Shown here: piece by piece, positions 24,983 to 34,062 of the stretch
Layout: each line of letters opens with the position of its first letter
Position numbering within the stretch: the first letter of the stretch is position 1
DNA from: JBCCEJ01 sp039030335
GTDB lineage: Bacteria > Pseudomonadota > Gammaproteobacteria > HK1
DNA length: 49,743 nucleotides
NCBI GenBank assembly: GCA_039030335.1
Contig: JBCCEJ010000044.1
Coordinates: forward strand, 1-49,743
Reading direction: 5' to 3'
The notes under the pieces: generated by a model
What the model was told of the DNA's origin: nothing
Databases searched by the model: none
The model's input: only the letters and a program-made list of their open reading frames with translations
Made by a program: the position numbers and the translations under genes

Positions 24983-25017
24983 AGCGGCGCGCGAAATCAG
25001 GCGGAATGCGCGCCGCT
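24983..25017 (+). terminator. Strong hairpin after the CitE-like gene
   Basis: AGCGGCGCGC at 24983-24992 pairs perfectly with GCGCGCCGCT at 25008-25017 across a 15-base loop, 15 bases after the CitE-like stop codon. No T-tract follows, so it may be a Rho-assisted terminator or an RNA-stabilising stem. Confidence 0.5.
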
Positions 25018-25144
25018 TAGTCATGTCACCAGAGAGACTCACAAGACGGTCTGCCGGAACTCGCCTCCTTTGCCGCTCCATTGATGTACATGACGCGAGG
25101 TCCGCGCCCCTGCAAACACTCATCCAGAAGTTGCCGGGGTTCAT

Positions 25145-26017
25145 GTGACCGCGAGACCGCACATCCGAAAGGCCGCGATCGGTCTCGTCGTTACGGGGGC
25201 CCTGTTGGCCGCAATGGCGGCACTCGCATGGGCGGCCGGGACTTACCTCGTCCGTCCGGCCCCAACCGCCGTCGGGCCGCTTCCGGCGGGCGCGGAAGCG
25301 ATCGGTTTCGACTCACGGTCTGGCGCCCGCATCCGGGGCTGGTGGTTCGCCAGAGACAACGCACGCGGAAGCGTCGTGCTCATGCACGGTCTGCGTGCGA
25401 ACCGCAAGGCCATGATGCGACGAGCCAGGCTCGTCAACGAGTTGGGTTACGCAGCGCTTGTGTTCGACTTCCAGGCGCATGGCGAGAGCGCTGGATCCGT
25501 GATCACGTTCGGGCACCTCGAGTCGCTGGACGCCGTGGCTGCCGTCGATTTCGCCCGGCAACGAACGGCGGACGGTTCGCTATTCGTCATCGGCATGTCA
25601 ATGGGCGGTGCCGCCGCGTTGCTGGCCGAGCCGGCGCTCGCGGTCGATGGCCTCGTACTGGAAGCGGTGTATCTGGACATCACCGGGGCGATCGCAAACC
25701 GCCTGTCGATGCGACTGCCGTTCGGCCGCATCGCCACGCCGCTGCTGTCCGCACAAATCGAGCTGCGACTCGACATCCCGGTGGAGCGGTTGTCGCCGAT
25801 CGCTGCTGCCCCCCGGAATCGGACTCCAGCGCTGCTTTTCGCCGGCACCGCTGACCGGCGGACCACAGCGGACGATACGCGTCGCCTTGCGCGCGCCTTC
25901 GGCGGCGAGCAAACGTTGGTGTGGTTCGAGCGTGCGGCGCACGTCGACCTGCTCGAATTCGATCCGATCCTCTACCGGCACGAAATCGCAAAGTTCTTCG
26001 AACGCAATCGCCGTTAG
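25145..26017 (+). CDS. Membrane-anchored alpha/beta hydrolase
   Basis: 290 residues starting at GTG (25145). An N-terminal hydrophobic segment (about 10-33) predicts an inner-membrane anchor or uncleaved signal. The hydrolase fold shows the oxyanion HG motif in VVLMHGLRANR and the nucleophile S152 in GMSMGG. A catalytic Asp lies in FAGTADRRT near 237 and the His in AAHVDLLEF near 265. It belongs to the S9/BAAT-like or YqiA/BEM46-type hydrolases. The substrate is unknown. The 176-base upstream gap holds the hairpin described at 24983. Confidence 0.85.
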   Translation: MTARPHIRKAAIGLVVTGALLAAMAALAWAAGTYLVRPAPTAVGPLPAGAEAIGFDSRSGARIRGWWFARDNARGSVVLMHGLRANRKAMMRRARLVNELGYAALVFDFQAHGESAGSVITFGHLESLDAVAAVDFARQRTADGSLFVIGMSMGGAAALLAEPALAVDGLVLEAVYLDITGAIANRLSMRLPFGRIATPLLSAQIELRLDIPVERLSPIAAAPRNRTPALLFAGTADRRTTADDTRRLARAFGGEQTLVWFERAAHVDLLEFDPILYRHEIAKFFERNRR

Positions 26018-26140
26018 CCCCGCCGCGTCGCGCACCATGTCGGCCATCACGGGTCTGGTTGGAGGTCCGGGCGGGGATTGCGCTTCGACGTTGCGCCCAC
26101 CACTTAACAATCACCGTAAACGTGCACCCGACGTCGACCG

Positions 26141-26674
26141 ATGTACCAGCAAATCGCCCGGTTTGGCCCGCAGCTGTTCGCCAACGCAACGCTCTTCAAG
26201 TGGGGCTTCAACCTGTCACCGATGTATCGGCGTACCACTGCTCGTATCATCGACATCTCGAGCGATCTGCGCTTCGTGCGGATCAAAATTCCGCTCAGTT
26301 ATCGAAACAAAAACTACGTTGGCAGCATTTTCGGCGGCAGTATGTTCGCCGCGGTCGACCCTATCCCGATGGTGCAGCTCATCCAGATTCTGGGCCGGGA
26401 CTATGTGATATGGGACAAGTCGGCACAGATTTATTTCAAGCGCCCGGCGCGCGAGGACCTGTATGCGGAGTTTCGGTATGCAGACTCCGAGGTAACGGCA
26501 CTGACTGCCGCCGTTCACGCGTGCGGCGAGACCGAGATCGAAAAGGTCACCCGACTGACCGGCCGCGACGGCTTGCGGCCCTATTGCGAAGTCCACAAGA
26601 CCGTCTATGTAGCGACGAAAGCTTTCTATCGCGAGAAGATGGCGGCGCGCGCAGGGTCCCAATCCAGGGACTGA
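26141..26674 (+). CDS. DUF4442 hotdog thioesterase-like protein
   Basis: 177 residues. The YiiD/DUF4442 hotdog pattern is visible as WGFNLSPMYRRTTARI near 20-36, NYVGSIFGGSMFAAVDPIPMVQLI near 58-81 and DKSAQIYFKRPAREDLYA near 92-109. Members are predicted acyl-CoA or acyl-ACP thioesterases of unknown in vivo substrate. The ATG at 26141 begins directly at the conserved N-terminus. It converges on rsd. Confidence 0.85.
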   Translation: MYQQIARFGPQLFANATLFKWGFNLSPMYRRTTARIIDISSDLRFVRIKIPLSYRNKNYVGSIFGGSMFAAVDPIPMVQLIQILGRDYVIWDKSAQIYFKRPAREDLYAEFRYADSEVTALTAAVHACGETEIEKVTRLTGRDGLRPYCEVHKTVYVATKAFYREKMAARAGSQSRD

Positions 26675-26721
26675 AATCAGCCGCTCGAAGCGCCGATCCA
26701 AACCGCGCGCAAGCCACCGGA

Positions 26722-26739
26722 CACTCGACTTGACGAGTG
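26722..26739. terminator. Small hairpin between converging DUF4442 and rsd genes
   Basis: CACTCG at 26722-26727 pairs with CGAGTG at 26734-26739 over a 6-base loop. It sits in the 74-base gap between convergent stop codons, where a bidirectional terminator would be expected, but no T-tract is present. Confidence 0.3.
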
Positions 26740-26748
26740 ATCCTGGCG

Positions 26749-27207
26749 CTACTCGGACGCCCCCGGAAGCATCGCGGCCAACAACCGGTCTTCGAGCTCG
26801 ATACGAGTCGCCAGGTGCTCACCCAGGCGAGAAAGGTCGCTCGTGAGCGACGGCGGCAGACCAGGCCCGGCGGCGGACTCATAGCGATCATTGAAACCGA
26901 TCACTTCATCCGTCACCACCTGCACCTGCGCATAGATGGAGGCAGCGACATCCAACACGCGCTGCCTGCGTTCCTTGCCCTCGGCGATACGCTCGTAGAT
27001 ACCGAAGTGCGCGGTAGCTATGTAATCGACGAGAATCTGGCTGAATTCGCGCAGGTCGTCGACTGATGCACGATGACCGGCGAACGGCTCCAGGCCCGCC
27101 ACCTTGGAAAACAGTACCAGCATCTCCTGACGCTCGGTCAACATCTTGTCGATCACCGCCTGGGTACCGGTACGCCGGTCTGAATCAGGCTGTTGCGATT
27201 CCGTCAT
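26749..27207 (-). CDS. rsd: Rsd/AlgQ family anti-sigma-70 regulator
   Basis: 152 residues. The helical-bundle sequence TQAVIDKMLTERQEMLVLFSKVAGLEPF, then LREFSQILVDYIATAHFGIYERI, matches Rsd/AlgQ proteins. They bind region 4 of the housekeeping sigma factor and favour alternative sigma factors in stationary phase. It follows phoR on the same strand after 124 bases, so it may be partly co-regulated with the phosphate-starvation genes. The N-terminal 10 residues are hydrophilic and variable, as in the family. Confidence 0.9.
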   Translation of the reverse strand: MTESQQPDSDRRTGTQAVIDKMLTERQEMLVLFSKVAGLEPFAGHRASVDDLREFSQILVDYIATAHFGIYERIAEGKERRQRVLDVAASIYAQVQVVTDEVIGFNDRYESAAGPGLPPSLTSDLSRLGEHLATRIELEDRLLAAMLPGASE

Positions 27208-27299
27208 GTAATGCCCTGCTCTAAGTACCCGGTGTTACGCCCGAGGCAATCCTGCCGTGGCGACCAGATGCCGTCAATGCACCAGCGTGAACCATTAGC

Positions 27300-27330
27300 C
27301 AGCCCGCACGGCCAGCACCGGGACGGGCTG
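27300..27330 (-). terminator. Stem-loop directly after phoR
   Basis: CAGCCCG at 27300-27306 pairs with CGGGCTG at 27324-27330 across a 17-base loop, beginning one base past the phoR stop codon. No T-tract follows on the minus strand, so it is a weak terminator or processing stem before rsd. Confidence 0.35.
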
Positions 27331-27331
27331 C

Positions 27332-28696
27332 TCACTCGCCGGATGCGGGGCGCAGCTCCGACGAGCCCTCCTGCGCTGCCGCCGCATCCGCTAGATGCTC
27401 CGGAATCGCGACGATCGCGCGCCAATGTGGAAAGCGGCATCGAAACAGACTGCCTTCTCCGAGCGTGCTTTCAATTTCGAGCTGCGCATCGTGCCGGTCG
27501 AGAATATGTCGGACGATCGACAGGCCGAGGCCGGTTCCGCCCTCCGCGCGGGACCGCCCCTTGTCGACTCTGAAGAATCGCTCGGTGAGCCTCGGCACGT
27601 CTTGCTCGTCAATGCCGTCGCCCGAATCTTCGACTTCGAAACAAGCGCCATTGGCCGCATACCAGCGCAGCGATATACACCCATGGTCCGGCGTATAGCG
27701 AACCGCGTTGGCGGCGAGATTAGTGAACGCTGTGTGGATTTCCTGCTGCACACCCGTTAGCTGCACGTCGCTGTCGACATCGCAGACGATCTGATGCTCC
27801 CGTCCGGCACTGAGTTCCGCCGTATCGAGTGCTACGCGCTCGACGATCGCCGCAACATCGAGGGTTGTCGCCTCACCTTGCGGGCCTGCCTCCATGCGCG
27901 CCAGCAACAGCAGGTCTTCAACGATGCGGCCCATCCGCGCGGACTGATCGGTCATCGCGGCGACGGGGCGCTGCCACGTGTCGGGGACCAGTTCGGGGGT
28001 GCGGTTGATGTTCTCCAGGTATCCCGACAGAACGGTCAGCGGCGTGCGCAGTTCGTGTGACACATCGGCCACGAAATCGCGCCGCATCTGCTCGACATTG
28101 ACGCGTTCGGTAGCGTCGTGGGCGATCAGCAGCGCATTGCTGTCGCCAAACTGTACACGCCTCAATTCGAGCCACTGCGTCGCCGAGATCGGTGAACGGA
28201 GTTCACAGGCACCCGCACTCGGATCGTGCAGGAAGCGGAGAAACTCCGGGTGTCGGACAAAATTCTCGATTCGGGAGCCGGCGTCGCGCTGTCCGCTGAC
28301 CCCCAGAAGTTCCCGCGCCGCGGGGTTGGTCCAGAGGATTTGGTGTTCAGCATCCAGCATTACCAGCCCATCTGGCAGAGCACGCGTGCTCTGCTGAAAG
28401 CGGACCAGCTGATCCGCCAGCTGATGGCGCCGCTCCCGGTTGAACCGTTCCCACTCGGCGAGCGACCGGTAGACTTCACCCCAGAGGCCATTGGCTTCAG
28501 GAGGATAGTTACTTTTTCGATCCGAGAGCCAGCGCACCAGCTGCACCGCGTTGGCAAGCTGAATGCCCAGATATCCAGTGAGCGCTGCGAACAATCCGAG
28601 CAGCCAGCTCTCGAATGCGAGCGCAAGCACGACCATGGCACCAACAACGACTGCAATCAGTCGAAGCTCCTCACGCCACGCGCGGGCAGCGTTCAC
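27332..28696 (-). CDS. phoR: Phosphate-regulon sensor histidine kinase PhoR
   Basis: 454 residues. One N-terminal hydrophobic region with two close transmembrane passes (about 11-50) lacks a large periplasmic domain, as in PhoR. A PAS domain (about 100-195) is followed by HisKA with H214 in DVSHELRTPL. The HATPase boxes are NLAANAVRYTPD, VEDSGDGI and GGTGLGLSIVRH. It phosphorylates PhoB under low phosphate and is held off by PhoU and the Pst transporter. It begins 36 bases after phoB. The C-terminal tail past the ATPase domain is 30 residues of low complexity. Confidence 0.96.
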   Translation of the reverse strand: MNAARAWREELRLIAVVVGAMVVLALAFESWLLGLFAALTGYLGIQLANAVQLVRWLSDRKSNYPPEANGLWGEVYRSLAEWERFNRERRHQLADQLVRFQQSTRALPDGLVMLDAEHQILWTNPAARELLGVSGQRDAGSRIENFVRHPEFLRFLHDPSAGACELRSPISATQWLELRRVQFGDSNALLIAHDATERVNVEQMRRDFVADVSHELRTPLTVLSGYLENINRTPELVPDTWQRPVAAMTDQSARMGRIVEDLLLLARMEAGPQGEATTLDVAAIVERVALDTAELSAGREHQIVCDVDSDVQLTGVQQEIHTAFTNLAANAVRYTPDHGCISLRWYAANGACFEVEDSGDGIDEQDVPRLTERFFRVDKGRSRAEGGTGLGLSIVRHILDRHDAQLEIESTLGEGSLFRCRFPHWRAIVAIPEHLADAAAAQEGSSELRPASGE

Positions 28697-28732
28697 CTGG
28701 CCTGCCTGTGGTTCAGCGAATTCGTGACGGCT

Positions 28733-29455
28733 TCACTCGGCGGAGAATCGGTAACCGACGCCGCGGACAGTTTGCACGTAGCTATCAGCGTCATGCGGCT
28801 CCAGGTGCATGCGCAGGCGCCGGATGTGCACATCCACCGTCCGCTCCTCAATATAGGCATCTTGCCCCCAGACTTCGTCGAGCAGCTGGGAACGGGAGTA
28901 AACCCGGCGCGGGTTCCTCATCAGGAACTGCAGGAGCCGGAACTCCGTAGGTCCGAGCAATACTTCATCACTGTCGACCCAAACCTCGTAGCGCTCGGTG
29001 TCAAGCTTGAGTCTACCGCCGGCCAGCACATTTCCCTCATCCGGGACTGGTGAACGGCGAAGCAGCGCCCGTATGCGCGCCTCGAGTTCTCGCAATGAAA
29101 ATGGCTTGCCGATGTAGTCGTCCGCGCCGCCGTTCAGGCCGCGTACGCGATCTGGTTCGTCGCCGCGCGCCGTCAGCATAATGACCGGCAATGCACGGGT
29201 GTCGTCCTCACTGCGCAAAAGGCGCAGGAACTCGATACCGCTCGTATCGGGCAACATCCAGTCGAGCAGGAGCAAATCCGGCATCTCGTCGGCCAGCATC
29301 GCGCGGGCGCCGGCAACGTTTCCGGCTTCACGCACGATGAACCCGGCAGTCCTCAGGGTGTCAGCCACCATTTCGCGCACGGCTGGTTCATCGTCTACGA
29401 CCAGCAGACTGCGCGTGCGCATTCGCGTTTCGCGCCGCGCGGTCGAGGTCCCCAT
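28733..29455 (-). CDS. phoB: Phosphate-regulon response regulator PhoB
   Basis: 240 residues. The receiver domain has D65 in LLLLDWMLPDTSG, and KPF at the conserved Lys. The OmpR/PhoB winged-helix domain contains LLGPTEFRLLQFLMRNPRRVYSR and RTVDVHIRRLRMHLEP with YVQTVRGVGYRF. I chose the ATG at 29453-29455, preceded by GGAAG; a later ATG at 29420 lacks a ribosome-binding site. The start is one base after the phoU stop. It activates pstS and other Pho-box promoters. Confidence 0.97.
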   Translation of the reverse strand: MGTSTARRETRMRTRSLLVVDDEPAVREMVADTLRTAGFIVREAGNVAGARAMLADEMPDLLLLDWMLPDTSGIEFLRLLRSEDDTRALPVIMLTARGDEPDRVRGLNGGADDYIGKPFSLRELEARIRALLRRSPVPDEGNVLAGGRLKLDTERYEVWVDSDEVLLGPTEFRLLQFLMRNPRRVYSRSQLLDEVWGQDAYIEERTVDVHIRRLRMHLEPHDADSYVQTVRGVGYRFSAE

Positions 29456-29456
29456 G

Positions 29457-30185
29457 CTAACTTCCAGCATGCGCCTGGATCTCCATCTGTTCCAGGCTGA
29501 TATGCCGCACATCTTTGCCCTTCACCAGGAAGATGATGTATTCGCAGATATTCTTCGCGTGGTCGCCGATTCGCTCGAGCGATCGCGCGCACCAGACCAT
29601 ATCCATAACGGCTGAAATCTGTCGCGGGTCTTCCATCATGTAGGTCATCAGCGTGCGCAGGATGGCGTCGTATTCCGAGTCTACCGACTCGTCCGCGCGC
29701 ACGACGTTCAGCGCCGCCTGGACGTCAAGACGCGCAAACGCGTCCAGGGAGTCGCGCACCATCTGCAGAACCTGGTTGCCCAGGTGCTGAACGCCGCTCG
29801 TATGGCGGCGCGAAACTCCTCCGGTTCCGGACAATCGGCTTGCCATGCGCGCGATTTTCTCGGCCTCATCGCCGATTCGTTCGAGATCGGTGATGGTCTT
29901 GATAATGGCGATGACCATGCGCAGGTCGCCCGCCGCGGGCTGACGGAGCGCTATGATGCTCTGACAGTCCTCATCGATTTCGACTTCCATCAGATTGACG
30001 CGATAGTCGTCACGCACGACCTTTTCGCCGAGCGCATGGTCGCCGTCGCGAAGCGCCCGCATCGCCTCGCGAATAGACTCTTCGACAAGCCCGCCCATCG
30101 TCAGAACCTTCGTGCGAATCGCCTCGAGGTCTTCGTCGTAGCGGCGCATGATGTGGCCGCCGAGATTGCCGGAGTCCATCTCCAT
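29457..30185 (-). CDS. phoU: PhoU, negative regulator of the Pho regulon
   Basis: 242 residues, with two three-helix PhoU repeats. Metal-binding-type acidic clusters recur, for example DLERIGDEAEKIARM near 109-124 and RSLERIGDHAKNICEYIIFLVKG near 205-227. The N-terminus RRYDEDLEAIRTKVLTMGGLVEESI is typical. It bridges PstB and PhoR to shut off signalling when phosphate is plentiful. It sits between pstB and phoB in one transcription unit. Confidence 0.97.
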   Translation of the reverse strand: MEMDSGNLGGHIMRRYDEDLEAIRTKVLTMGGLVEESIREAMRALRDGDHALGEKVVRDDYRVNLMEVEIDEDCQSIIALRQPAAGDLRMVIAIIKTITDLERIGDEAEKIARMASRLSGTGGVSRRHTSGVQHLGNQVLQMVRDSLDAFARLDVQAALNVVRADESVDSEYDAILRTLMTYMMEDPRQISAVMDMVWCARSLERIGDHAKNICEYIIFLVKGKDVRHISLEQMEIQAHAGS

Positions 30186-30239
30186 GGCGCGTTGCTCCTT
30201 AGCCCAACGGATGCAATGACCGGTGGTCGCTGATCGCGA

Positions 30240-31133
30240 TCAGCCAAACCGGCCCGTGATGTAGTCCTCGGTCAGCTTGTGGCGGGGATTCGTAAAAATG
30301 AGCTTCGTATCTCCCACTTCGACGAGCTTACCCAGGTGAAAGTACGCCGTTCGTTGCGAGACCCTGGCCGCCTGCTGCATCGAGTGGGTAACGATGGCAA
30401 TAGTGTACTGCTGGCGCAGTTCGTCGATCAGTTCCTCGATGCGCGCCGTCGCTATCGGGTCCAACGCTGAGCACGGTTCATCCATCAGAATGACGTCGGG
30501 ACTGACTGCGATGGCGCGGGCGATACACAGACGCTGCTGCTGACCGCCCGACAGCCCCGTGCCGGGCTGGGTCAATCGATCTTTCACCTCTTCCCACAGT
30601 CCGGCTTTCTGCAGACTCAACTCAACTATTTCATCGAGCTGGTACCGATTCTCTGCCAACCCGTGAATGCGGGGCCCATATGCGACGTTGTCGTAGATCG
30701 ACTTCGGAAACGGGTTCGGTTTCTGGAACACCATGCCAACGCGTGCCCTGAGCGGCACCACGTCCTGGGAAGCGGCGTAGATGTCGCGGCCATCCAGTTC
30801 GATACGCCCGTCGACACGGCACGTCTCGATAGTGTCATTCATGCGATTGAGACATCGCAGAAATGTCGACTTTCCGCAGCCGGAAGGGCCGATCATGGCA
30901 ATGACGGCGTTGGCGCCGATGTCGAGCGATACATCGTTAATCGCCTGTTTGCCCGAGTAATAGACGTTGACGGCGCGAGTCGACATCCGCACATCGCCAT
31001 CCTGGACGAACGGCTCACCGACGGTCTTGAAGTCGTCGTCGAGCGCGCGCACGGCTTCGGTTCGGTTCTCAGTCATGGCGCGAGCGCGCCGGCCGTCGAT
31101 GCGTTCATCGTTCAGAGCCGCCAGGGACGTCAT
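30240..31133 (-). CDS. pstB: Phosphate ABC transporter ATPase PstB
   Basis: 297 residues. Walker A is GPSGCGKST, the signature LSGGQQQRLCIARA, Walker B VILMDEPCSALDP, and the switch His lies in IVTHSMQQA. The N-terminal ~48 residues before the transporter core are longer than in E. coli PstB (257). An internal ATG at 31076 is possible, but the ATG at 31133 has GGAG eight bases upstream. It energises phosphate uptake with PstA and PstC and contributes to PhoR control. Confidence 0.97.
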   Translation of the reverse strand: MTSLAALNDERIDGRRARAMTENRTEAVRALDDDFKTVGEPFVQDGDVRMSTRAVNVYYSGKQAINDVSLDIGANAVIAMIGPSGCGKSTFLRCLNRMNDTIETCRVDGRIELDGRDIYAASQDVVPLRARVGMVFQKPNPFPKSIYDNVAYGPRIHGLAENRYQLDEIVELSLQKAGLWEEVKDRLTQPGTGLSGGQQQRLCIARAIAVSPDVILMDEPCSALDPIATARIEELIDELRQQYTIAIVTHSMQQAARVSQRTAYFHLGKLVEVGDTKLIFTNPRHKLTEDYITGRFG

Positions 31134-31168
31134 TCAAATTCTCCGTTCGGATTCTACCTGACCGTGCA

Positions 31169-32494
31169 CTACCAGCGCCGCTCGAATTTGCGCCTGAGGA
31201 AGACCGCCAGAGCGTTGGTTCCTACCAGCAAGACCAGTAGCACGATGATCGCCGCCGAGGTGCGTTCAACAAATGCCCGCTCCGGGCTGTCGGCCCAGAG
31301 GTAGACCTGTACGGGTAGTGCGGTAGCCGGATCCAGCGGGCCGTCAGGCACGTCCACGACGAACGCCACCATGCCGATCATCAAGAGTGGGGCCGACTCG
31401 CCGAGCGCGCGGGCCATGCCGATAATGGTGCCAGTCAGCATGCCTGGCATGGCGAGCGGCAGGGCGTGCTGCATGACCATCTGCATCTTGGATGCACCAA
31501 TGCCAAGCGCAGCTTCCCGAATGGAAGGCGGTACGGACTTCAGCGCCGCGCGCGAGGCGATGATGATCGTCGGCAAGGTCATCAACGTCAGCACCAGGCC
31601 GCCGACCAGCGGCGCCGAACGCGGCAACTGGAAGAAGTTCAGGAACACCGCGAGACCCAACAAACCGAACACGATCGACGGGACGGCGGCCAGGTTGTTG
31701 ACGTTGACTTCGATGAAATCCGAGAAGCGGTTGCGCGGCGCAAATTCCTCGAGGTAGATGGCCGCGCCCACACCGATCGGGAAAGACAGCACAAGCGTCA
31801 CCATCAGCATATAGAGCGAACCCATCAGGGCACCATGAATCCCTGACAGTTCGGGCTCGCGCGAATCGCCCGCAGTGAAGAAGGTGATGTTGAAGTGTTT
31901 CTCGATCGCGCCGCGTTCTGACAGCTTGTCCACCCAGGCGAGCGTCTTATTGTTGATGCGGCGATCCGACTCCGGCAATTTCCGATCGACGTATCCTTTC
32001 ATCAACATGTCGATGTCGTCGTCCGCTGGCACCCAGACAGTCAGCTTCTGGCCGATGAGTCGGGGTTCGTCCATCGCCATGGCACGGAGTTGGAAAGCCG
32101 CGCCGGAACTGACGAGCTTGTACAACGCGCGTTTATCCCGACGCGACTTGACGTCCGGGAACGCGGCCCGCATCGAGCGCTTTACGAGACCGCCGAAGTT
32201 TGCCTTTCCGATGACCTCCGGGTCGCCACTCGCGTCCGGGTCGAGGCGGCTCTGCGCGAAATCGACTTCGAGCGCAATGTGAGTCTGCCAGAACGCGCTG
32301 TAACCGTTGCCGATAATGCTGGTCATCAGTATCGCCAGAAAGGCGAGACCGACCGCGATCGACCCGAGGCCCATGGCTCTGAAGAGTTGCTCGCTGCGGT
32401 GTCGTTTCTTCATGAGCACCGCAAATTCTGCGCTCTCCCAGTGGCTCCTCGGATGCTCGGCCGCCTGGTGCGGATCGCCTTCAGAACTACTCAT
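31169..32494 (-). CDS. pstA: Phosphate ABC transporter permease PstA (long form with DUF3333-like N-terminus)
   Basis: 441 residues from the ATG at 32492-32494, which overlaps the pstC end by 8 bases. The first transmembrane helix is near 45-70. A periplasmic domain of about 150 residues (DUF3333-like) follows, and then the five-helix permease core starting at GSLYMLMVTLVLSFPIGVGAAIYLEEFAP. The EAA-like loop contains REAALGIGASKMQMVMQHALP. The extra periplasmic domain is known in many marine and soil gammaproteobacteria and is absent from E. coli PstA. Confidence 0.94.
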   Translation of the reverse strand: MSSSEGDPHQAAEHPRSHWESAEFAVLMKKRHRSEQLFRAMGLGSIAVGLAFLAILMTSIIGNGYSAFWQTHIALEVDFAQSRLDPDASGDPEVIGKANFGGLVKRSMRAAFPDVKSRRDKRALYKLVSSGAAFQLRAMAMDEPRLIGQKLTVWVPADDDIDMLMKGYVDRKLPESDRRINNKTLAWVDKLSERGAIEKHFNITFFTAGDSREPELSGIHGALMGSLYMLMVTLVLSFPIGVGAAIYLEEFAPRNRFSDFIEVNVNNLAAVPSIVFGLLGLAVFLNFFQLPRSAPLVGGLVLTLMTLPTIIIASRAALKSVPPSIREAALGIGASKMQMVMQHALPLAMPGMLTGTIIGMARALGESAPLLMIGMVAFVVDVPDGPLDPATALPVQVYLWADSPERAFVERTSAAIIVLLVLLVGTNALAVFLRRKFERRW

Positions 32495-33875
32495 ACTGTT
32501 CCCGGTAACGCCGCACGACATGCAGCGCGATGACATTCAGTAGCAGGGTCACGACAAACAACACCAGGCCCAACGCGAACGCGGCCAGTGTCTTCGGGCT
32601 GTCGAACTCCTGGTCGCCAACGAGCAGCGTGACGATCTGCACGGTTACGGTGGTGACCGCCTGCAGGGGATTGGCGGTCAGATTGGCACTCAGCCCGGCC
32701 GCCATCACGACGATCATCGTCTCCCCGATAGCGCGGGAGACGGCGAGCAGGACGCCCCCGACAATGCCGGGCAACGCGGCGGGAATAACAACCTGACGTA
32801 TGGTCTCGGACCGGGTGGCACCGAGGCCGTACGCCCCGTCCCGCAGCCCTTGGGGAACCGCGGTGATGGCATCGTCGGAGAGTGAGGAAACGAAGGGGAT
32901 TATCATGACGCCCATCACCAGCCCGGCCGCCAGAGCACTCTCTGATGACACTTCGAGTCCGAGTGATTGTCCGAAACCGCGGATTTGGGGCGCGACCACC
33001 AGCGCGGCGAAGAATCCGTATACCACGGTTGGAACGCCGGCCAGGATCTCGAGCAGGGGTTTAGCGGTGTTGCGCAGGCGCGGCGTCGCATACTCGGCGA
33101 GGTAGATGGCCGACATCAAGCCGATCGGCACCGCGACGACCATCGCGATGAAGGATATGAGGAGCGTTCCAGCGAACAACGGCACGGCTCCGAATGCGCC
33201 GGTCGAGCCCACCTGGTCTTCCCGGATCGCGGTTTGGGGACTCCATTCCAGGCCAAACAGGAAATCGAGCGGCGGCACGGACTCGAAAAACCGGGCTGCC
33301 TCAAAGAGAACGGACAGTACGATCCCCACGGTAGTGACGATCGCCAGCAGAGAACTCGCGACCAGGAAGATCGTAATCGCGGACTCCACGTGGTTGCGCG
33401 CACGGAGTTGTACATCGATGCGCTGGCGCAACCACAAGGCACCGAGCACGGCGATACTGAGTGCCGCGCCGGTGAGCATGTCGGCGGAACGCGCATACAG
33501 GGCGTTGTAGTGGACTGCCGCTGCCGAGATGGCCGGCTCCGGCGTGCCGCCAAAGGTATTGCCGGCAGCGACGTTACGAACGTCATTCAACAGTAGACCG
33601 AGCCGCTCCGGCGGCAACGCCTGCAGGCTCTCTGGCAGGGCATTGACGACCAGTCCGGTGATGATGTGGGCTTCGAACAACAGCCACAGGCTCACTACAA
33701 CGAGTGCCGGCAGGGCGCACCACAAGGCCATCAGGGTGCCGTGATAGGTCGGCCTGGAATGCAGGACACTGGTCGGCCGGGACGGGCCCACTGAAGCGAT
33801 GGCACGGCGACGCCCGAACCAGTAGGCCGCAGACGACAGCGCGAGCAGCGTGACGATCAAGGAAAACGGCGTCAT
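32487..33875 (-). CDS. pstC: Phosphate ABC transporter permease PstC (long form)
   Basis: 462 residues, longer than E. coli PstC (319) because of an N-terminal block with extra helices (residues 1-165). The permease core includes LLISFIAMVVAVPIGLMSAIYLAEYA and the EAA-type loop DGAYGLGATRSETIRQVVIPAALPG. FGALVVAPQ-like segments (here FFAALVVAPQIRGFG) are also present. It pairs with PstA to form the channel. The gap to pstS is 187 bases and carries the stem-loop noted at 34038. Confidence 0.94.
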   Translation of the reverse strand: MTPFSLIVTLLALSSAAYWFGRRRAIASVGPSRPTSVLHSRPTYHGTLMALWCALPALVVVSLWLLFEAHIITGLVVNALPESLQALPPERLGLLLNDVRNVAAGNTFGGTPEPAISAAAVHYNALYARSADMLTGAALSIAVLGALWLRQRIDVQLRARNHVESAITIFLVASSLLAIVTTVGIVLSVLFEAARFFESVPPLDFLFGLEWSPQTAIREDQVGSTGAFGAVPLFAGTLLISFIAMVVAVPIGLMSAIYLAEYATPRLRNTAKPLLEILAGVPTVVYGFFAALVVAPQIRGFGQSLGLEVSSESALAAGLVMGVMIIPFVSSLSDDAITAVPQGLRDGAYGLGATRSETIRQVVIPAALPGIVGGVLLAVSRAIGETMIVVMAAGLSANLTANPLQAVTTVTVQIVTLLVGDQEFDSPKTLAAFALGLVLFVVTLLLNVIALHVVRRYREQYE

Positions 33876-34037
33876 GGTGACACCAGCACTGTGGAGGTCT
33901 CGTCAAACGTCCCTTCGCGCCATTCTCCGCGCCGTGCTCCACGACCGCGGAGTTGGCCTGGACTGCGGCGTGCACCGACCTTGGCGCGCCCGTGAACGGT
34001 GCCGACAGAGCAACCTGCAAGCGAGCCCGGAATATGC

Positions 34038-34059
34038 GGCGGTGACATGCAGAACCGCC
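34038..34059 (-). promoter_or_regulatory. Stem-loop between pstS and pstC
   Basis: GGCGGT at 34038-34043 pairs with ACCGCC at 34054-34059 over a 10-base loop, three bases after the pstS stop codon. There is no T-tract, so it probably stabilises or attenuates the pstS message rather than ends it. Such stems between a binding-protein gene and its permease genes allow higher binding-protein expression. Confidence 0.5.
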
Positions 34060-34062
34060 TCT

